A DNA stretch of 64,000 bases from Ettlia oleoabundans (taxonomy: Eukaryota > Chlorophyta > Chlorophyceae > Chlamydomonadales), in assembly GCA_019693395.1 (NCBI GenBank), contig JAAMXP010006573.1:52313-116312 (forward strand), written 5' to 3'. The position numbers were made by a program, and so were the translations under genes. Positions within the stretch are counted from its first letter, which is position 1. Every line of letters begins with the position of its first letter. Positions 1-11,763 of the stretch are shown piece after piece. Below the pieces are notes generated by a model. It was given only the letters and a program-made list of their open reading frames with translations. It searched no databases and was not told the DNA's origin.

Positions 1-541
1 CAAAGTCGAAAATATCTTATTCATAACATATCTATAATTTCACCCGATCTTTAACAAAAATAAATGTTGTTTCCCAAAAACGTTGTTTTTGGGGTCGGTT
101 TCTGAAAACATATTTAGCCCCTGCTCAAATTTATTAGATCCAAACATTTAAGTTTTTGGGCAAATTATGTGATTTTTTAAAAATACTTTTTTTGGGACCA
201 ACTGGTCTCAAAAATAAAATTTTTGGGAAGATGCACTCATTTTTTAAATAAAACGCAAAAACAAATTTGTTATTAGCCCCAAAAAGGTCAGTTTTGAGAA
301 AGGATACTTTTGATAAAAATATCTTGTGTTGTCCCAAAAACGTTTTTGGTCTGGTTCCTTTATCAAAAAGACTTTTTTTTGGGAATGAGAATAAATGAAA
401 TTTTGTGGAAAGGGAAGGAAGTAAAACAAAAATATTTAATATCTGTTTAAATTAAAAAAAATGTGTTTTCTAGGCCCAAAAAAACCATTTTTTGGGGATA
501 AAAATGGAATTTTTGGGAACAAGACCTAGAGGTCTTTTTTC
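1..541. repeat. Repeat-rich spacer at window start
   Basis: I see no gene here. The stretch is a mosaic of short A+T-rich inverted repeats with C/G-tipped arms (CCCAAAAA...TTTTTGGG). Positions 469-508 hold a copy of the 'CCCCAAAAAA-N4-TTTTTTGGGG-ATAAAAA' family that recurs at about 21674, 27220, 28370, 37933 and 50332. Open frames crossing it consist mainly of translated repeat and are not supported. Confidence 0.6.
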
Positions 542-718
542 TTAATTCGAACTTTCTATACGTGGTTCGGAACTCACAGAGCTTTCAACTAATAATGCTT
601 TGATCACTGTTTTAGCTTTCGAAATCGCTTTTTGTGCCTCTCGAGTAGCGTGTGCTTTCCATTGAGCTTTTCTTAATCTTGTTTTCATTTTTGATGTTCT
701 TTTTTTAGGGACTGCCAT
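542..718 (-). CDS. rpl32: 50S ribosomal protein L32
   Basis: Encodes a 58-residue basic protein of the plastid large ribosomal subunit. The N-terminus [20 protein letters not shown] is the family signature (MAVPKKRxSxxxxxxRxxxW), followed by a Lys/Ala-rich helix. The ATG is preceded by an AGGAG ribosome-binding site 5-6 nt upstream on the coding strand. It lies downstream of ccsA on the same strand, a common chlorophyte and land-plant adjacency. The C-terminal tail is short and polar. It is too short for a 60-codon cut-off and was found by reading the strand directly. Confidence 0.93.
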   Translation of the reverse strand: MAVPKKRTSKMKTRLRKAQWKAHATREAQKAISKAKTVIKALLVESSVSSEPRIESSN

Positions 719-1112
719 AGACTTCTCCTTTCTGGTTATTTGGAAATAATTTTAAAAAGATTCTCCTCCCTTTTCCTGCCCAAAACAAAGTTTGTTTGGG
801 AAAGAACCAATTTGAGTTTTGGGAAAAGTAACTAATTAAAAAAAACTAAATTGTATATTCTAAATTTTTTTATCTTCTTAATACAGTACAGTTTAGTATA
901 AGCGAAATAAAAAATCTCGTAAAGAGAAAATGAAATTATTGTGTTTTAAATTTTCTTTCTCGATGATTATAGTCTTGTGACAAAACGTTTAAAAAACTGC
1001 ATTACTATGTTCCTATGAATTGGTCTTAAAAAAAATTGTTTTTTAAAAAGGAACCAGAACGACCAACTATCTTTTTGTAAAAAACCAGGATTCAAACGAG
1101 GGTTTTAGTTGT
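719..1112. other. Spacer between rpl32 and ccsA
   Basis: A 394-bp A+T-rich spacer. It contains short inverted repeats (about 778-825 and 1015-1055) of the genome-wide families and no supported gene. Confidence 0.5.
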
Positions 1113-2018
1113 TTAGATTTGTAAAAACCCATAACTATGAAGACCTTGACCTAAAAGATTAACACCAAGATAACAAACCCAAACAATAACAAAACCAAAA
1201 CTTGCAATCCAAGCAGGTTTTGATCCCGCCCACCCACCAATTAGACGACTATGTAAATAACAAGCAAAGGTTAACCACGTAATCAAGGCCCAAGTCTCCT
1301 TAGGATCCCAACTCCAAAAGTTTCCCCAGGTTTCATTTGCCCAAACAGCGCCAGATAAAATCCCCAAGGTTAAAAAACAAAAACCAATTCCAATTGTTCG
1401 GTAACTTAAATTATCTAAAAAAAAGAGGAATTTTATTGGTTTTGGACTTTCGGCAAAAAGAGAGTTAATTTCTACCTGGTTCTTCAAAACGGAACTTTGA
1501 AGATCAACTTGTTTTAAGTTTGAAAAAATTAAAAAAGCTATTGCAATTAAACACCCTATAAGTAAACCTGCATAACTCGCAATCATAACTGTGACATGCA
1601 TAATTAGCCAATTTGATTGCAATGCTGGAACAAGTGGGCCACTTCGTTGTAATTCTGTGGGTAAACTGAAATCCGTAAAAGCGATCAAACATAAAATTGC
1701 AGGCGAAGTTAAAACACCTAAAAAAACTGTTTTCATTGAAGTTTCAATGTAAACATGAAGACTCAAAAGACACCATGCTAAAAAAATTAACGATTCATAT
1801 AAGTTACTTAAAGGAAAGTGTCCAGCCTCAACCCATCGTAAAATTAAAAGAAGACTTAAACAAAATATTGCACTTCCATAACCCAATAATCCAGTATGTG
1901 TATAAACCGAGTCTCCTACAAAACTAATTTTTAACCAATAATACACTGTAGTAAAAAATAAAATCACAAATGAACTATTAGCAAAAAAATTTTCAATTGC
2001 TGGAATATCTACTATCAT
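1113..2018 (-). CDS. ccsA: Cytochrome c biogenesis protein CcsA
   Basis: A multi-spanning thylakoid protein that, with Ccs1, delivers and ligates haem to apocytochromes f and c6 on the lumen side. The 301-residue product has several hydrophobic helices and, near the C-terminus, the tryptophan-rich WWD motif (WANETWGNFWSWDPKETWAL) followed by a conserved HSR and a final GVNLLGQGLHSYG block. Length is normal for the family (about 300-350). The start ATG gives the expected hydrophobic N-terminus. Identification is secure. A 19-bp stretch around 1732-1750 recurs in the chlL-chlN spacer. Confidence 0.97.
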   Translation of the reverse strand: MIVDIPAIENFFANSSFVILFFTTVYYWLKISFVGDSVYTHTGLLGYGSAIFCLSLLLILRWVEAGHFPLSNLYESLIFLAWCLLSLHVYIETSMKTVFLGVLTSPAILCLIAFTDFSLPTELQRSGPLVPALQSNWLIMHVTVMIASYAGLLIGCLIAIAFLIFSNLKQVDLQSSVLKNQVEINSLFAESPKPIKFLFFLDNLSYRTIGIGFCFLTLGILSGAVWANETWGNFWSWDPKETWALITWLTFACYLHSRLIGGWAGSKPAWIASFGFVIVWVCYLGVNLLGQGLHSYGFLQI

Positions 2019-2379
2019 GTTTTCTATAAACCTGTTCTTAATAAAAAGGTTTCGAGTACCTCTCTTTTATTATAGGTCATTTCACCCCGTTTACAAAATT
2101 AATATTTTCTTTATTAAAAACGAAAACATACAATTTTTTCAAAAGAAAAAGCGAGTACACTAAAAATATCTGTCTTTTCCCAAAAACTCTACACTTGGTC
2201 TTAAAAAGCTTGTTTTTATGAAAGGGACAAAATAGAAGAGTTTCTTTAAAAAAAACACAACAAAACCATAGACAAAAAGGTAATTTAATCAATCTTTCCT
2301 AAAAACTGGTTGAAACCCGAATGTTTTTTTGAGGAAAGGAGCATGATGTGATTCGAAAAAAGTAAAGGAGGCTCAGCTT
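2019..2379. other. Divergent spacer ccsA/chlL
   Basis: A 361-bp spacer between the 5' ends of ccsA (minus) and chlL (plus). It should hold promoters for both, but I see no convincing -35/-10 pair. A strong AAAGGAGG ribosome-binding site for chlL sits at about 2364-2371. Confidence 0.45.
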
Positions 2380-3282
2380 ATGAAATTAGCTGTATATGGA
2401 AAAGGTGGAATCGGAAAATCGACCACAAGTTGTAACATTTCAATTGCTTTATCAAGAAGAGGAAAAAAAGTTTTACAAATTGGATGTGATCCAAAACATG
2501 ATAGTACATTTACTTTAACAGGATTTTTAATCCCAACGATTATTGATACGTTACAAGCAAAAGATTATCATTATGAAGATGTTTGGCCTGAAGACGTTAT
2601 TTATCAAGGATATGGTGAAGTAGATTCAGTAGAAGCAGGTGGTCCACCTGCAGGTGCAGGCTGTGGGGGTTATGTGGTTGGTGAAACTGTGAAATTATTA
2701 AAAGAATTAAATGCTTTTTATGAATATGATGTCATCTTATTTGATGTTTTAGGTGATGTTGTTTGTGGAGGATTCGCTGCACCTCTAAATTATGCGGATT
2801 ATTGTCTTATTGTTACAGATAATGGATTTGATGCTCTTTTTGCAGCAAATAGAATCGTGGCTTCTGTTCGTGAAAAATCAAAGACTCATCCTTTACGATT
2901 AGCTGGTTTAATTGGAAATCGAACAAAAAAACGAGATCTTATTGATAAATATGTAGAAGTTTGTCCAATGCCTGTTCTGGAAGTTTTACCACTTATTGAA
3001 GATATTCGCGTATCTCGTGTCAAAGGTAAAACTGTGTTTGAAATGGCTGAAACTGAACAGACTTTAACATATATCTGTGATTTTTATTTAAATATTGCTG
3101 ACCAACTTTTAGCTTCTCCAGAAGGTGTTATTCCAACTGAGTTAGAAGATCGTGAACTCTTTACTCTATTATCCACATTTTATTTGAGTGGTAATCCACA
3201 AACTGAGTTAGAAACTCGACAGATAAACACAACTCATCTCACATCAAAATCATCGAACCATTTAGACTTTTTAATTGTATAA
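2380..3282 (+). CDS. chlL: Light-independent protochlorophyllide reductase, iron protein ChlL
   Basis: A NifH-like ATPase that passes electrons to ChlN/ChlB to reduce protochlorophyllide in the dark. The 300-residue protein has the P-loop GKGGIGKS (residues 7-14), switch/cysteine ligands C95 (AGCGG) and C129 (VVCGG) that bind a [4Fe-4S] cluster between two subunits, and the CDPKHDS motif. Length is typical (about 290-300). A perfect AAAGGAGG lies about 10 nt before the ATG. chlN follows on the same strand, as usual. The last 25 residues are polar and variable. Confidence 0.98.
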   Translation: MKLAVYGKGGIGKSTTSCNISIALSRRGKKVLQIGCDPKHDSTFTLTGFLIPTIIDTLQAKDYHYEDVWPEDVIYQGYGEVDSVEAGGPPAGAGCGGYVVGETVKLLKELNAFYEYDVILFDVLGDVVCGGFAAPLNYADYCLIVTDNGFDALFAANRIVASVREKSKTHPLRLAGLIGNRTKKRDLIDKYVEVCPMPVLEVLPLIEDIRVSRVKGKTVFEMAETEQTLTYICDFYLNIADQLLASPEGVIPTELEDRELFTLLSTFYLSGNPQTELETRQINTTHLTSKSSNHLDFLIV

Positions 3283-5222
<1,940 letters not shown>

Positions 5223-5253
5223 AGCTCTTTTTTGGAAATCAAGCGTTTTCCTT

Positions 5254-5282
5254 CACAAAAAAAATTTTAAATTTTTTTTGTG
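5254..5282 (+). terminator. chlN 3' hairpin
   Basis: An A/T-rich hairpin (about 13-bp arms CACAAAAAAAATT / AATTTTTTTTGTG) 32 nt after the chlN stop; a likely 3'-end processing or stability element. Confidence 0.5.
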
Positions 5283-5379
5283 AGACCTTTTCGAAAAATT
5301 CCATTTATTTCCAAAAAAAGTCTTTTTTGTAAAAGAAATGGAAGAAAAATTAAAAATACTCATTTATTACTAAAAGTGT

Positions 5380-5437
5380 GAAAAAATCTTGCTACGAACA
5401 AAATAAAATTTTATTTTGTTCGTAGCAAGATTTTTTC
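5380..5437. repeat. 58-bp perfect palindrome between chlN and trnR-ACG
   Basis: Arms of 29 bp (5380-5408 and 5409-5437) are exactly complementary with no spacer. A 12-bp outer inverted repeat (5366-5377 / 5467-5478) encloses it. It could form a cruciform or strong RNA hairpin insulating chlN from the tRNA promoter that immediately follows. Confidence 0.85.
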
Positions 5438-5440
5438 TTA

Positions 5441-5469
5441 TTGCAAGCCATCTCCAGAAAGTGTATACT
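5441..5469 (+). promoter_or_regulatory. Sigma70-type promoter for trnR-ACG
   Basis: TTGCAA (5441-5446), 17-nt spacer, TATACT (5464-5469), then trnR 18 nt downstream. Spacing and both boxes match the plastid PEP consensus. Confidence 0.65.
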
Positions 5470-5487
5470 TTTAGTAATTATACCTAA

Positions 5488-5561
5488 GGGCTTGTAGCTC
5501 AGTGGACTAGAGCACGTGGCTACGAACCACGGTGTCGGGGGTTCGAATCCCTCCTTGCCCG
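5488..5561 (+). tRNA. trnR-ACG: tRNA-Arg (ACG)
   Basis: A 74-nt cloverleaf with anticodon loop CTACGAA, anticodon stem CGTGG/CCACG and T-arm GGGGG-TTCGAAT-CCCTC. The sequence closely follows the plastid trnR-ACG consensus, including the imperfect acceptor stem. Confidence 0.95.
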
Positions 5562-5701
5562 ATATATAGAAATTTATAGATAATTATAAACTTCTTCCTT
5601 TTCTTGATTTTCATGTTTTTTATGAAAGAAACTAGCAGAACTACTAAAGCCGAAGTATACTAGTAATAACTTTTTTTCTTTTATTTTTTCTTTTTACTAA
5701 T

Positions 5702-6655
5702 ATGACAGAAACAACGAAATTTGTTGGTCCTTCCGGTTCAAAAAACAGTGTTTTTGGACAGAAAACTTCTTTTTTGGTAAAAGAAAGCGATTTTGGAGCT
5801 CAGCAATTAGAAGAAACAGCAGAAATTGATACTGAAAAACAAAATGTTTCAGAAAGGGTAATTGTCATTACTTCAGGCAAAGGTGGAGTTGGAAAAACAA
5901 CAACAACAGCAAATTTAGGGATGTCAATTGCTCGTCTTGGCTATCGGGTTGCTCTTATCGATGCAGATATAGGATTACGCAATTTAGATTTATTATTGGG
6001 ATTAGAAAACCGTGTCCTCTATACAGCAATGGATATTGTTGAAGGGCAATGCCGTCTTGATCAAGCCTTAATTCGAGATAAACGATGGAAAAATTTAGCA
6101 TTATTAGCAATTTCTAAAAATAGACAAAAATATAATGTGACCCGAAAAAATATGCAGAACTTAATTGATTCGGTAAAAGAACTAGGGTTCCATTTTATAT
6201 TAATTGATTGTCCTGCTGGTATTGACGTAGGATTTATTAACGCTATTGCACCAGCACAAGAAGCGGTTATAGTAACTACTCCCGAAATTACAGCTATTCG
6301 TGATGCTGATCGAGTAGCAGGGCTTTTAGAAGCAAATGGAATCTATAATGTAAAACTTATAGTTAATCGAGTTCGAGCTGATATGATCCAAAAAAATGAT
6401 ATGATGTCAGTAAGAGATGTGCAAGAAATGTTGGGAATACCCTTATTAGGGGCAATTCCAGAAGATACTAACGTGATTATTTCAACAAATCGAGGCGAAC
6501 CCCTCGTTTTAAATAAGAAATTAACTCTCTCTGGTATAGCTTTTGAAAATGCAGCTAGAAGATTGATAGGCAAACAAGATTATTTTATTGATTTAACGAG
6601 TCCTCAAAAAGGAATGTTTCAAAAACTTCAAGAATTTTTTCTGGGTGACGAGTAG
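5702..6655 (+). CDS. minD: Septum-site determining ATPase MinD
   Basis: A ParA/MinD-type ATPase that positions the plastid division ring by driving MinC-like inhibition of FtsZ. The deviant Walker A SGKGGVGKTT lies at residues 58-67, followed by DADIGLRNLDLLLGLE and DCPAGID. A C-terminal amphipathic membrane-binding tail is plausible. Family members usually start within a few residues of the RVIVITSGKGG strand (about 270-285 residues). Here about 50 extra N-terminal residues precede it and include PSGSKNSVFGQKTSFLVKE, which is dispersed-repeat sequence in translation. The only in-frame ATG near the 5' end is the one chosen; a non-ATG start closer to residue 50 cannot be excluded. Confidence 0.95.
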   Translation: MTETTKFVGPSGSKNSVFGQKTSFLVKESDFGAQQLEETAEIDTEKQNVSERVIVITSGKGGVGKTTTTANLGMSIARLGYRVALIDADIGLRNLDLLLGLENRVLYTAMDIVEGQCRLDQALIRDKRWKNLALLAISKNRQKYNVTRKNMQNLIDSVKELGFHFILIDCPAGIDVGFINAIAPAQEAVIVTTPEITAIRDADRVAGLLEANGIYNVKLIVNRVRADMIQKNDMMSVRDVQEMLGIPLLGAIPEDTNVIISTNRGEPLVLNKKLTLSGIAFENAARRLIGKQDYFIDLTSPQKGMFQKLQEFFLGDE

Positions 6656-7379
6656 GTCGCCCTTCCTAAAAAAATTTTTTTTGGGGCAGGACCAAATATA
6701 CTTTTAGGTCAAACAGATTTACTATTAAAATTGTTGTTTTTAAGAAAGGATCAACTAGAACTAAACTATTTCATTTTAGTAAATTTTGACTCTCAAATTG
6801 AGGATTTAGCTACTAAAAATTGGCTCTTTCGGTTCCTTTTTAAAAACAAAGTGTTTAAAAAAGGAAATAAAAGAGTTGGTTCCAAAAATAAAATTTTTGG
6901 AAAAAAGACCAAATGTTATTTTTTAAAAAATATCTAAATCAAGAATAGAGTCACTAAGAAACAATACTTTTTTTCCACTAAATTTTTTGAGGTTCTGTTC
7001 ATTAAAAATTTTTTAGATAGTAAAAAATTTTAAAAACCAAAGCACAGCTCAAAAATGTTCTTAGTTCCATTTTTTTATGCAAAATTCTATTTTGAAGGTC
7101 AAAAAACTTTAGCCCCAAAACTGAAATTGGTCCCAAATAAGTATTTTTTGGAGATGCGGAAAAGGGAAATAAAATTTGTCTCAAACTCCTCGTTTCAAAA
7201 AGCCTCTTTTTGAAAAAGGGATTTTCCCTATTACCTTTTTGCTATTAGAGAATTTAAAGCCTTTGTGCTAAGATGTGCTAAAATATTTTGTGTTTTTTAC
7301 GGGTTATTAGAGAAGGAGCAGGAATTTCATATTTACAAAAAAAAACGTGTATGATAAAATATTGTATGTAAAATGAAAT
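6656..7379. repeat. Repeat-rich spacer minD-trnN
   Basis: About 720 bp with many CCCAAAAA-type inverted repeats. Open frames on both strands (6731-6937, 7002-7184) show repeat-derived residues and no family similarity I recognise. No gene is supported. Confidence 0.5.
7332..7360 (+). promoter_or_regulatory. Promoter for trnN-GUU
   Basis: TTTACA (7332-7337), 17-nt spacer, TAAAAT (7355-7360), with trnN starting 20 nt downstream. Confidence 0.5.
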
Positions 7380-7451
7380 TCCTCAGTAGCTCAGCGGTAG
7401 AGCGGTCGGCTGTTAACCGATTGGTCGTAGGTTCAAGTCCTACCTGGGGAG
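7380..7451 (+). tRNA. trnN-GUU: tRNA-Asn (GUU)
   Basis: A 72-nt cloverleaf: acceptor TCCTCAG/CTGGGGA, D-arm GCTC...GAGC, anticodon loop CTGTTAA, T-arm GTAGG-TTCAAGT-CCTAC. A degenerate copy of this gene lies at 63828-63899 on the other strand. Confidence 0.96.
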
Positions 7452-8267
<816 letters not shown>

Positions 8268-8280
8268 TTCAATTTTGATT

Positions 8281-8347
8281 TTTGAAAGTATTCCCATTCC
8301 TTTCCCAAAAACAAAGTTTTTGGGAAAGGAATGGGAATACTTTCAAA
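8281..8347 (+). terminator. psaC 3' hairpin, 32-bp perfect stem
   Basis: Arms 8281-8312 and 8316-8347 are exactly complementary around an AAA loop, starting 14 nt after the psaC stop. The inner part is the CCCAAAAA/TTTTTGGG repeat. It probably sets the psaC mRNA 3' end and may also serve ycf20, which is convergent. Confidence 0.75.
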
Positions 8348-8373
8348 AAGTTGTTATAATTTTTGCTTTGTAA

Positions 8374-8799
8374 CTAACTTCCTACTTTAAAAGCTTCTAA
8401 AAAGAACCCTAAAAGAAAGCCTCTTTTCAGGGTATTTGTGATAATGCAGGGATAATATTTATTTTTTTTATTTTCTTTTTTTTCTAGTCCCTGTTCTTTT
8501 CCGAAAAACTTGTTTTTTCGGACCAACGGATTTTGGGAAATAAAAAATTGAAGAAGGTTTTGTAATTTTGTTTTCATCAAAAAACCTTTGCCGACAAAAT
8601 GGCTAGGTTCAACCTCTTTGTATAGAAGAAAATAAACAGTTTTATTTATAAATTCAAGAAAAAAGATAATACAAAAAATTAACACAAGATTCCAATTGAG
8701 CGAAGAATGATGAATTGCAAAAATGTTTCCGTAAAGAAAAGCATATAGAAGGATCAAAAGATCAAAAGAGTTTATGTTTTTTAACCTGGTTTTGTTCAT
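8374..8799 (-). CDS. ycf20: Ycf20 family protein (DUF565)
   Basis: A 141-residue product. Hydrophobic helices occupy about residues 11-28 and 37-60, then the conserved-type E/N...VYFLLY block, and the protein ends in GFLLGFFLEAFKVGS, which resembles the Ycf20 C-terminus (GLFVDAFKLGS). Ycf20 proteins are thylakoid-associated; the Arabidopsis relatives affect non-photochemical quenching. Usual length is about 100-110. Here about 30-40 extra residues (roughly 78-116, PLVRKNKFFGKEQGLEKKENKK) coincide with a dispersed palindromic repeat at 8495-8545, so the gene seems to have absorbed a repeat in frame. The frame is intact. The call rests mainly on the C-terminal motif and topology. Confidence 0.75.
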   Translation of the reverse strand: MNKTRLKNINSFDLLILLYAFLYGNIFAIHHSSLNWNLVLIFCIIFFLEFINKTVYFLLYKEVEPSHFVGKGFLMKTKLQNLLQFFISQNPLVRKNKFFGKEQGLEKKENKKNKYYPCIITNTLKRGFLLGFFLEAFKVGS

Positions 8800-8810
8800 T
8801 TAAAAAAAAA

Positions 8811-8894
8811 GCATCCATGGCAGAGTGGTCGATTGCACCGCACTCATAATGCGGTTTCGAAAGAACATCGTTGGTTCAAACCCAACTGGATGCA
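8811..8894 (+). tRNA. trnI-CAU: tRNA with CAU anticodon and long variable arm, probably tRNA-Ile(CAU)
   Basis: Acceptor GCATCCA/TGGATGC (perfect, A discriminator) matches plastid trnI(CAU). The anticodon stem-loop is CCGCA-CTCATAA-TGCGG and the T-arm GTTGG-TTCAAAC-CCAAC. Between them lies a 15-nt variable region (8855-8869), much longer than the usual 5 nt, and the D-arm GCA...TGC resembles class II tRNAs. If C34 becomes lysidine it would read AUA. Alternatives are an elongator Met or a Ser/Leu-type tRNA. The cloverleaf is well formed, so I consider it functional. Confidence 0.8.
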
Positions 8895-9235
8895 ATTAGG
8901 TTTTTATAGCATTCAAATGCCTCAAAAAGTAACAACTTTTTAATACTTCAATGATTGTTTAGTTGTTTCTTATAAAAAACGTTGTTTTCTACTTCTCGCT
9001 CTCATTTATTATTAAATTATTCAAATTCTGTAGCTTTCTAATTTTTTCCTTTTCTTTACTAAAAAGTTTCTCTTATTCCCAAAAAAGTCTATTTTGGCAA
9101 GAGACCAAAATCTAAGTACTTTTAGTTGGGAAGAAAAAAACATATTTTTTTGCATTTTGGCTCTTCTTTTGAAACCCAAAATGCTTCTTGATAAAAACAA
9201 AGTCTTCCACGTCAAGTTCCTTATTAGAAAGTTTT
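8895..9235. other. Spacer between CAU tRNA and rps14
   Basis: 341 bp with dispersed-repeat fragments and no supported gene. Confidence 0.45.
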
Positions 9236-9538
9236 TTACCAACTGGATTTTACGACACCAGGTAATAAACCTTGAAGTGCATATTCACGTAAAACATGCC
9301 GAGATAAACCAAAATCACGAAAATAGCCTTTAGGTCGACCAGTAATGGTACAACGATTATGAGCTCGAACTGATGCGCTATTTCGTGGTAATTGTTGTAA
9401 TTTTCGATGTAAAACTAGTTTTTCTTCTAAAGAAGATGCTTGTTTTATTTCAACGAGGAGTTGTTCTCGTTTCGCCGCATATTTTGTAATTAAACGAGCG
9501 CGTTTTCTATCACGCTCAATCATGCTCTTCTTTGCCAT
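9236..9538 (-). CDS. rps14: 30S ribosomal protein S14
   Basis: 100 residues, the standard length for plastid S14. The N-terminus [16 protein letters not shown] and the C-terminal block [25 protein letters not shown]...[11 protein letters not shown] are diagnostic; this is the zinc-free type. It binds 16S rRNA in the head of the small subunit. It is downstream of rbcL on the same strand, about 355 bp away. Confidence 0.98.
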   Translation of the reverse strand: MAKKSMIERDRKRARLITKYAAKREQLLVEIKQASSLEEKLVLHRKLQQLPRNSASVRAHNRCTITGRPKGYFRDFGLSRHVLREYALQGLLPGVVKSSW

Positions 9539-9893
9539 AGTTTTATTCGGTTAATTTTTTTCTTTTTTCAAAACGAAATATATTATCAATTAAAAAAGAC
9601 TGCCCCATGAGAATATCCTCATGAGCCTAAAAAAGATCAATGCCCTTATAACAAAAACTAGCTCTTCCCCCCCTCCCTAAAACTTCTTTTTGAGAAACAA
9701 AAGTATTGGTCTTAAAAAAAGTTTTTACGGAAGGGAAAAGCTGATTGGCCCCAAAAATTGTATTTTTGGGAAAGGAAAAAATTTTATTTTTTGTAAAATT
9801 TTTGTCCTGAAAATTATGTTTTTGTTCCCAAAAACTCCGTTTTTGGGACTGAAAAGACGTATCTCAAAAATTTGAGAACAGTCTCATTAGAAA
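9539..9893. other. Spacer rbcL-rps14
   Basis: 355 bp containing a short hairpin (9606-9611/9618-9623) and several CCCAAAAA-type palindromes. A 16-bp palindromic element (9862-9877), 17 nt beyond the rbcL stop, is a candidate rbcL 3' stem. No gene seen. Confidence 0.5.
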
Positions 9894-11321
9894 TTAAAGA
9901 GTATCTATTGTTTCGAATTCAAATTTAATTTCTTTCCAAACTTCACAAGCAGCAGCTAATTCAGGACTCCATTTGCAAGCTGCACGGATTACATCACCGC
10001 CTTCACGAGCAAGATCACGACCTTCATTACGCGCTTGAGTACATGCTTCTAAAGCGACACGGTTTGCAGCAGCACCAGGAGCGTTCCCCCAAGGGTGCCC
10101 TAAAGTACCACCACCGAATTGTAAACAAGCGTCATCACCGAAAATTTCAACTAAAGCTGGCATGTGCCATACATGAATACCACCAGAAGCTACTGGCATT
10201 GTACCTGGTAAAGAAACCCAGTCTTGAGTGAAGTAAATACCACGACTACGATCTTTTTCAATGTAGTCATCACGCATTAAGTCAACGAAACCTAATGTTA
10301 CTTCACGTTCACCTTCTAATTTACCTACAACTGTACCAGAGTGTAAATGATCACCACCAGATAAACGAAGAGCTTTTGCTAAAACACGGAAGTGAATACC
10401 ATGATTTCTTTGACGGTCAATTACAGCGTGCATCGCACGGTGAATATGTAAAAGAAGACCATTATCACGACAGTAGTGAGCTAAACTTGTGTTTGCCGTG
10501 AAACCACCAGTTAAGTAATCGTGCATAATAATAGGTACACCTAAATCTTTTGCACATTCAGCACGTTTTAGCATTTCTTCCGCAGTTGCTGCAGTTGCGT
10601 TTAAATAGTGACCTTTAATTTCACCTGTTTCCGCTTGCGATTTATAGATAGCTTCAGCAACAAATAAGAAACGGTCTCTCCAACGCATGAATGGTTGAGA
10701 GTTTACGTTCTCGTCATCTTTAGTGAAATCAAGACCACCACGTAAACATTCGTATACAGCACGCCCGTAGTTTTTAGCTGAAAGACCTAATTTTGGTTTA
10801 ATTGTACAACCTAATAAACCACGACCATATTTGTTAAGTTTATCACGCTCTACTTGAATACCGTGCGGAGGTCCTTGGAAAGTTTTCACATATGCTGGTG
10901 GAATACGAAGATCTTCTAAACGTAAAGCACGAAGAGCTTTGAAACCAAAAACGTTACCTACAATTGAAGTAAATAAGTTAGTTACAGATCCTTCTTCAAA
11001 AAGATCTAATGGATATGCAATATACGCGATGTATTGGTTTTCTTCACCTGGAACTGGCTCGATATCATAACAACGACCTTTGTAACGATCTAAGCTAGTT
11101 AAACCGTCAGTCCATACAGTCGTCCATGTACCAGTTGATGATTCTGCTGCTACCGCCGCACCAGCTTCTTCTGGTGGAACACCTGGCTGAGGAGTCATAC
11201 GGAACGCTGCGAGAATATCAGTGTCTTTTGGTTGGTAATCAGGAGTGTAATAAGTTAAACGGTAGTCTTTAACACCTGCTTTAAACCCAGCACCTGCTCT
11301 AGTTTCAGTTTGTGGAGCCAT
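9894..11321 (-). CDS. rbcL: RuBisCO large subunit
   Basis: The catalytic subunit of ribulose-1,5-bisphosphate carboxylase/oxygenase, 475 residues, form ID-independent green (form IB) type. The active-site segment [13 protein letters not shown] carries the lysine that is carbamylated, and the loop 6 segment [11 protein letters not shown] and the C-terminal FETIDTL are present. The N-terminus [22 protein letters not shown] is typical of green plastids. The gene is intact and highly conserved in codon choice. A TATGAT box lies about 90 bp upstream. Confidence 0.99.
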   Translation of the reverse strand: MAPQTETRAGAGFKAGVKDYRLTYYTPDYQPKDTDILAAFRMTPQPGVPPEEAGAAVAAESSTGTWTTVWTDGLTSLDRYKGRCYDIEPVPGEENQYIAYIAYPLDLFEEGSVTNLFTSIVGNVFGFKALRALRLEDLRIPPAYVKTFQGPPHGIQVERDKLNKYGRGLLGCTIKPKLGLSAKNYGRAVYECLRGGLDFTKDDENVNSQPFMRWRDRFLFVAEAIYKSQAETGEIKGHYLNATAATAEEMLKRAECAKDLGVPIIMHDYLTGGFTANTSLAHYCRDNGLLLHIHRAMHAVIDRQRNHGIHFRVLAKALRLSGGDHLHSGTVVGKLEGEREVTLGFVDLMRDDYIEKDRSRGIYFTQDWVSLPGTMPVASGGIHVWHMPALVEIFGDDACLQFGGGTLGHPWGNAPGAAANRVALEACTQARNEGRDLAREGGDVIRAACKWSPELAAACEVWKEIKFEFETIDTL

Positions 11322-11763
11322 TCTAAAAAAAAAATTATGGTTTACGATCTTGCACTCTGCCCGAAAATAGTTTTTATTCTTTTAAGCTTTTTTTACAAAA
11401 TAGTTTATCATACTCTAAATTGTTTCACAAGAGTAAAAAATTTAGTGTTGTTAATTTTAAAAAATAAAACATCTGTTTTTGTAATTTTAGAACCAGTTGT
11501 TTAGGCTTTTTCCCAGAACTTATTGGTGCTTGGTTGGGTCTTCAAAACGTTGTTTTGAAGACCCAACCAAGAATAAAAACTCTCTTGTTCTTGTTTATTT
11601 TGGTACAAAAGGAGGAAACCAAAGGACCCCATTTGATTTTTTGCGATCGCAGAAAATCATTTAAAATCCAGATTTTGTTTAAAAAAGAGGAATTTTTATT
11701 TTTTAAATAGTATTTCTATCTTCTTTCGACAACTTTCAAGTAAAGACAACGTTAACACCTATT
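11322..11763. other. Spacer rpoC2-rbcL: rbcL leader and promoter region
   Basis: 442 bp. On the minus strand, TATGAT (complement of 11407-11412) is the best -10 candidate for rbcL, without a clear -35 at ideal spacing. The rpoC2-side half holds the hairpin at 11529-11571. No gene. Confidence 0.5.
11529..11571 (-). terminator. rpoC2 3' hairpin, 20-bp perfect stem
   Basis: Arms 11529-11548 and 11552-11571 are exactly complementary with a 3-nt loop. It lies about 190 bp past the rpoC2 stop and upstream of rbcL, so it may end the rpoB-rpoC1-rpoC2 transcript. Confidence 0.6.
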
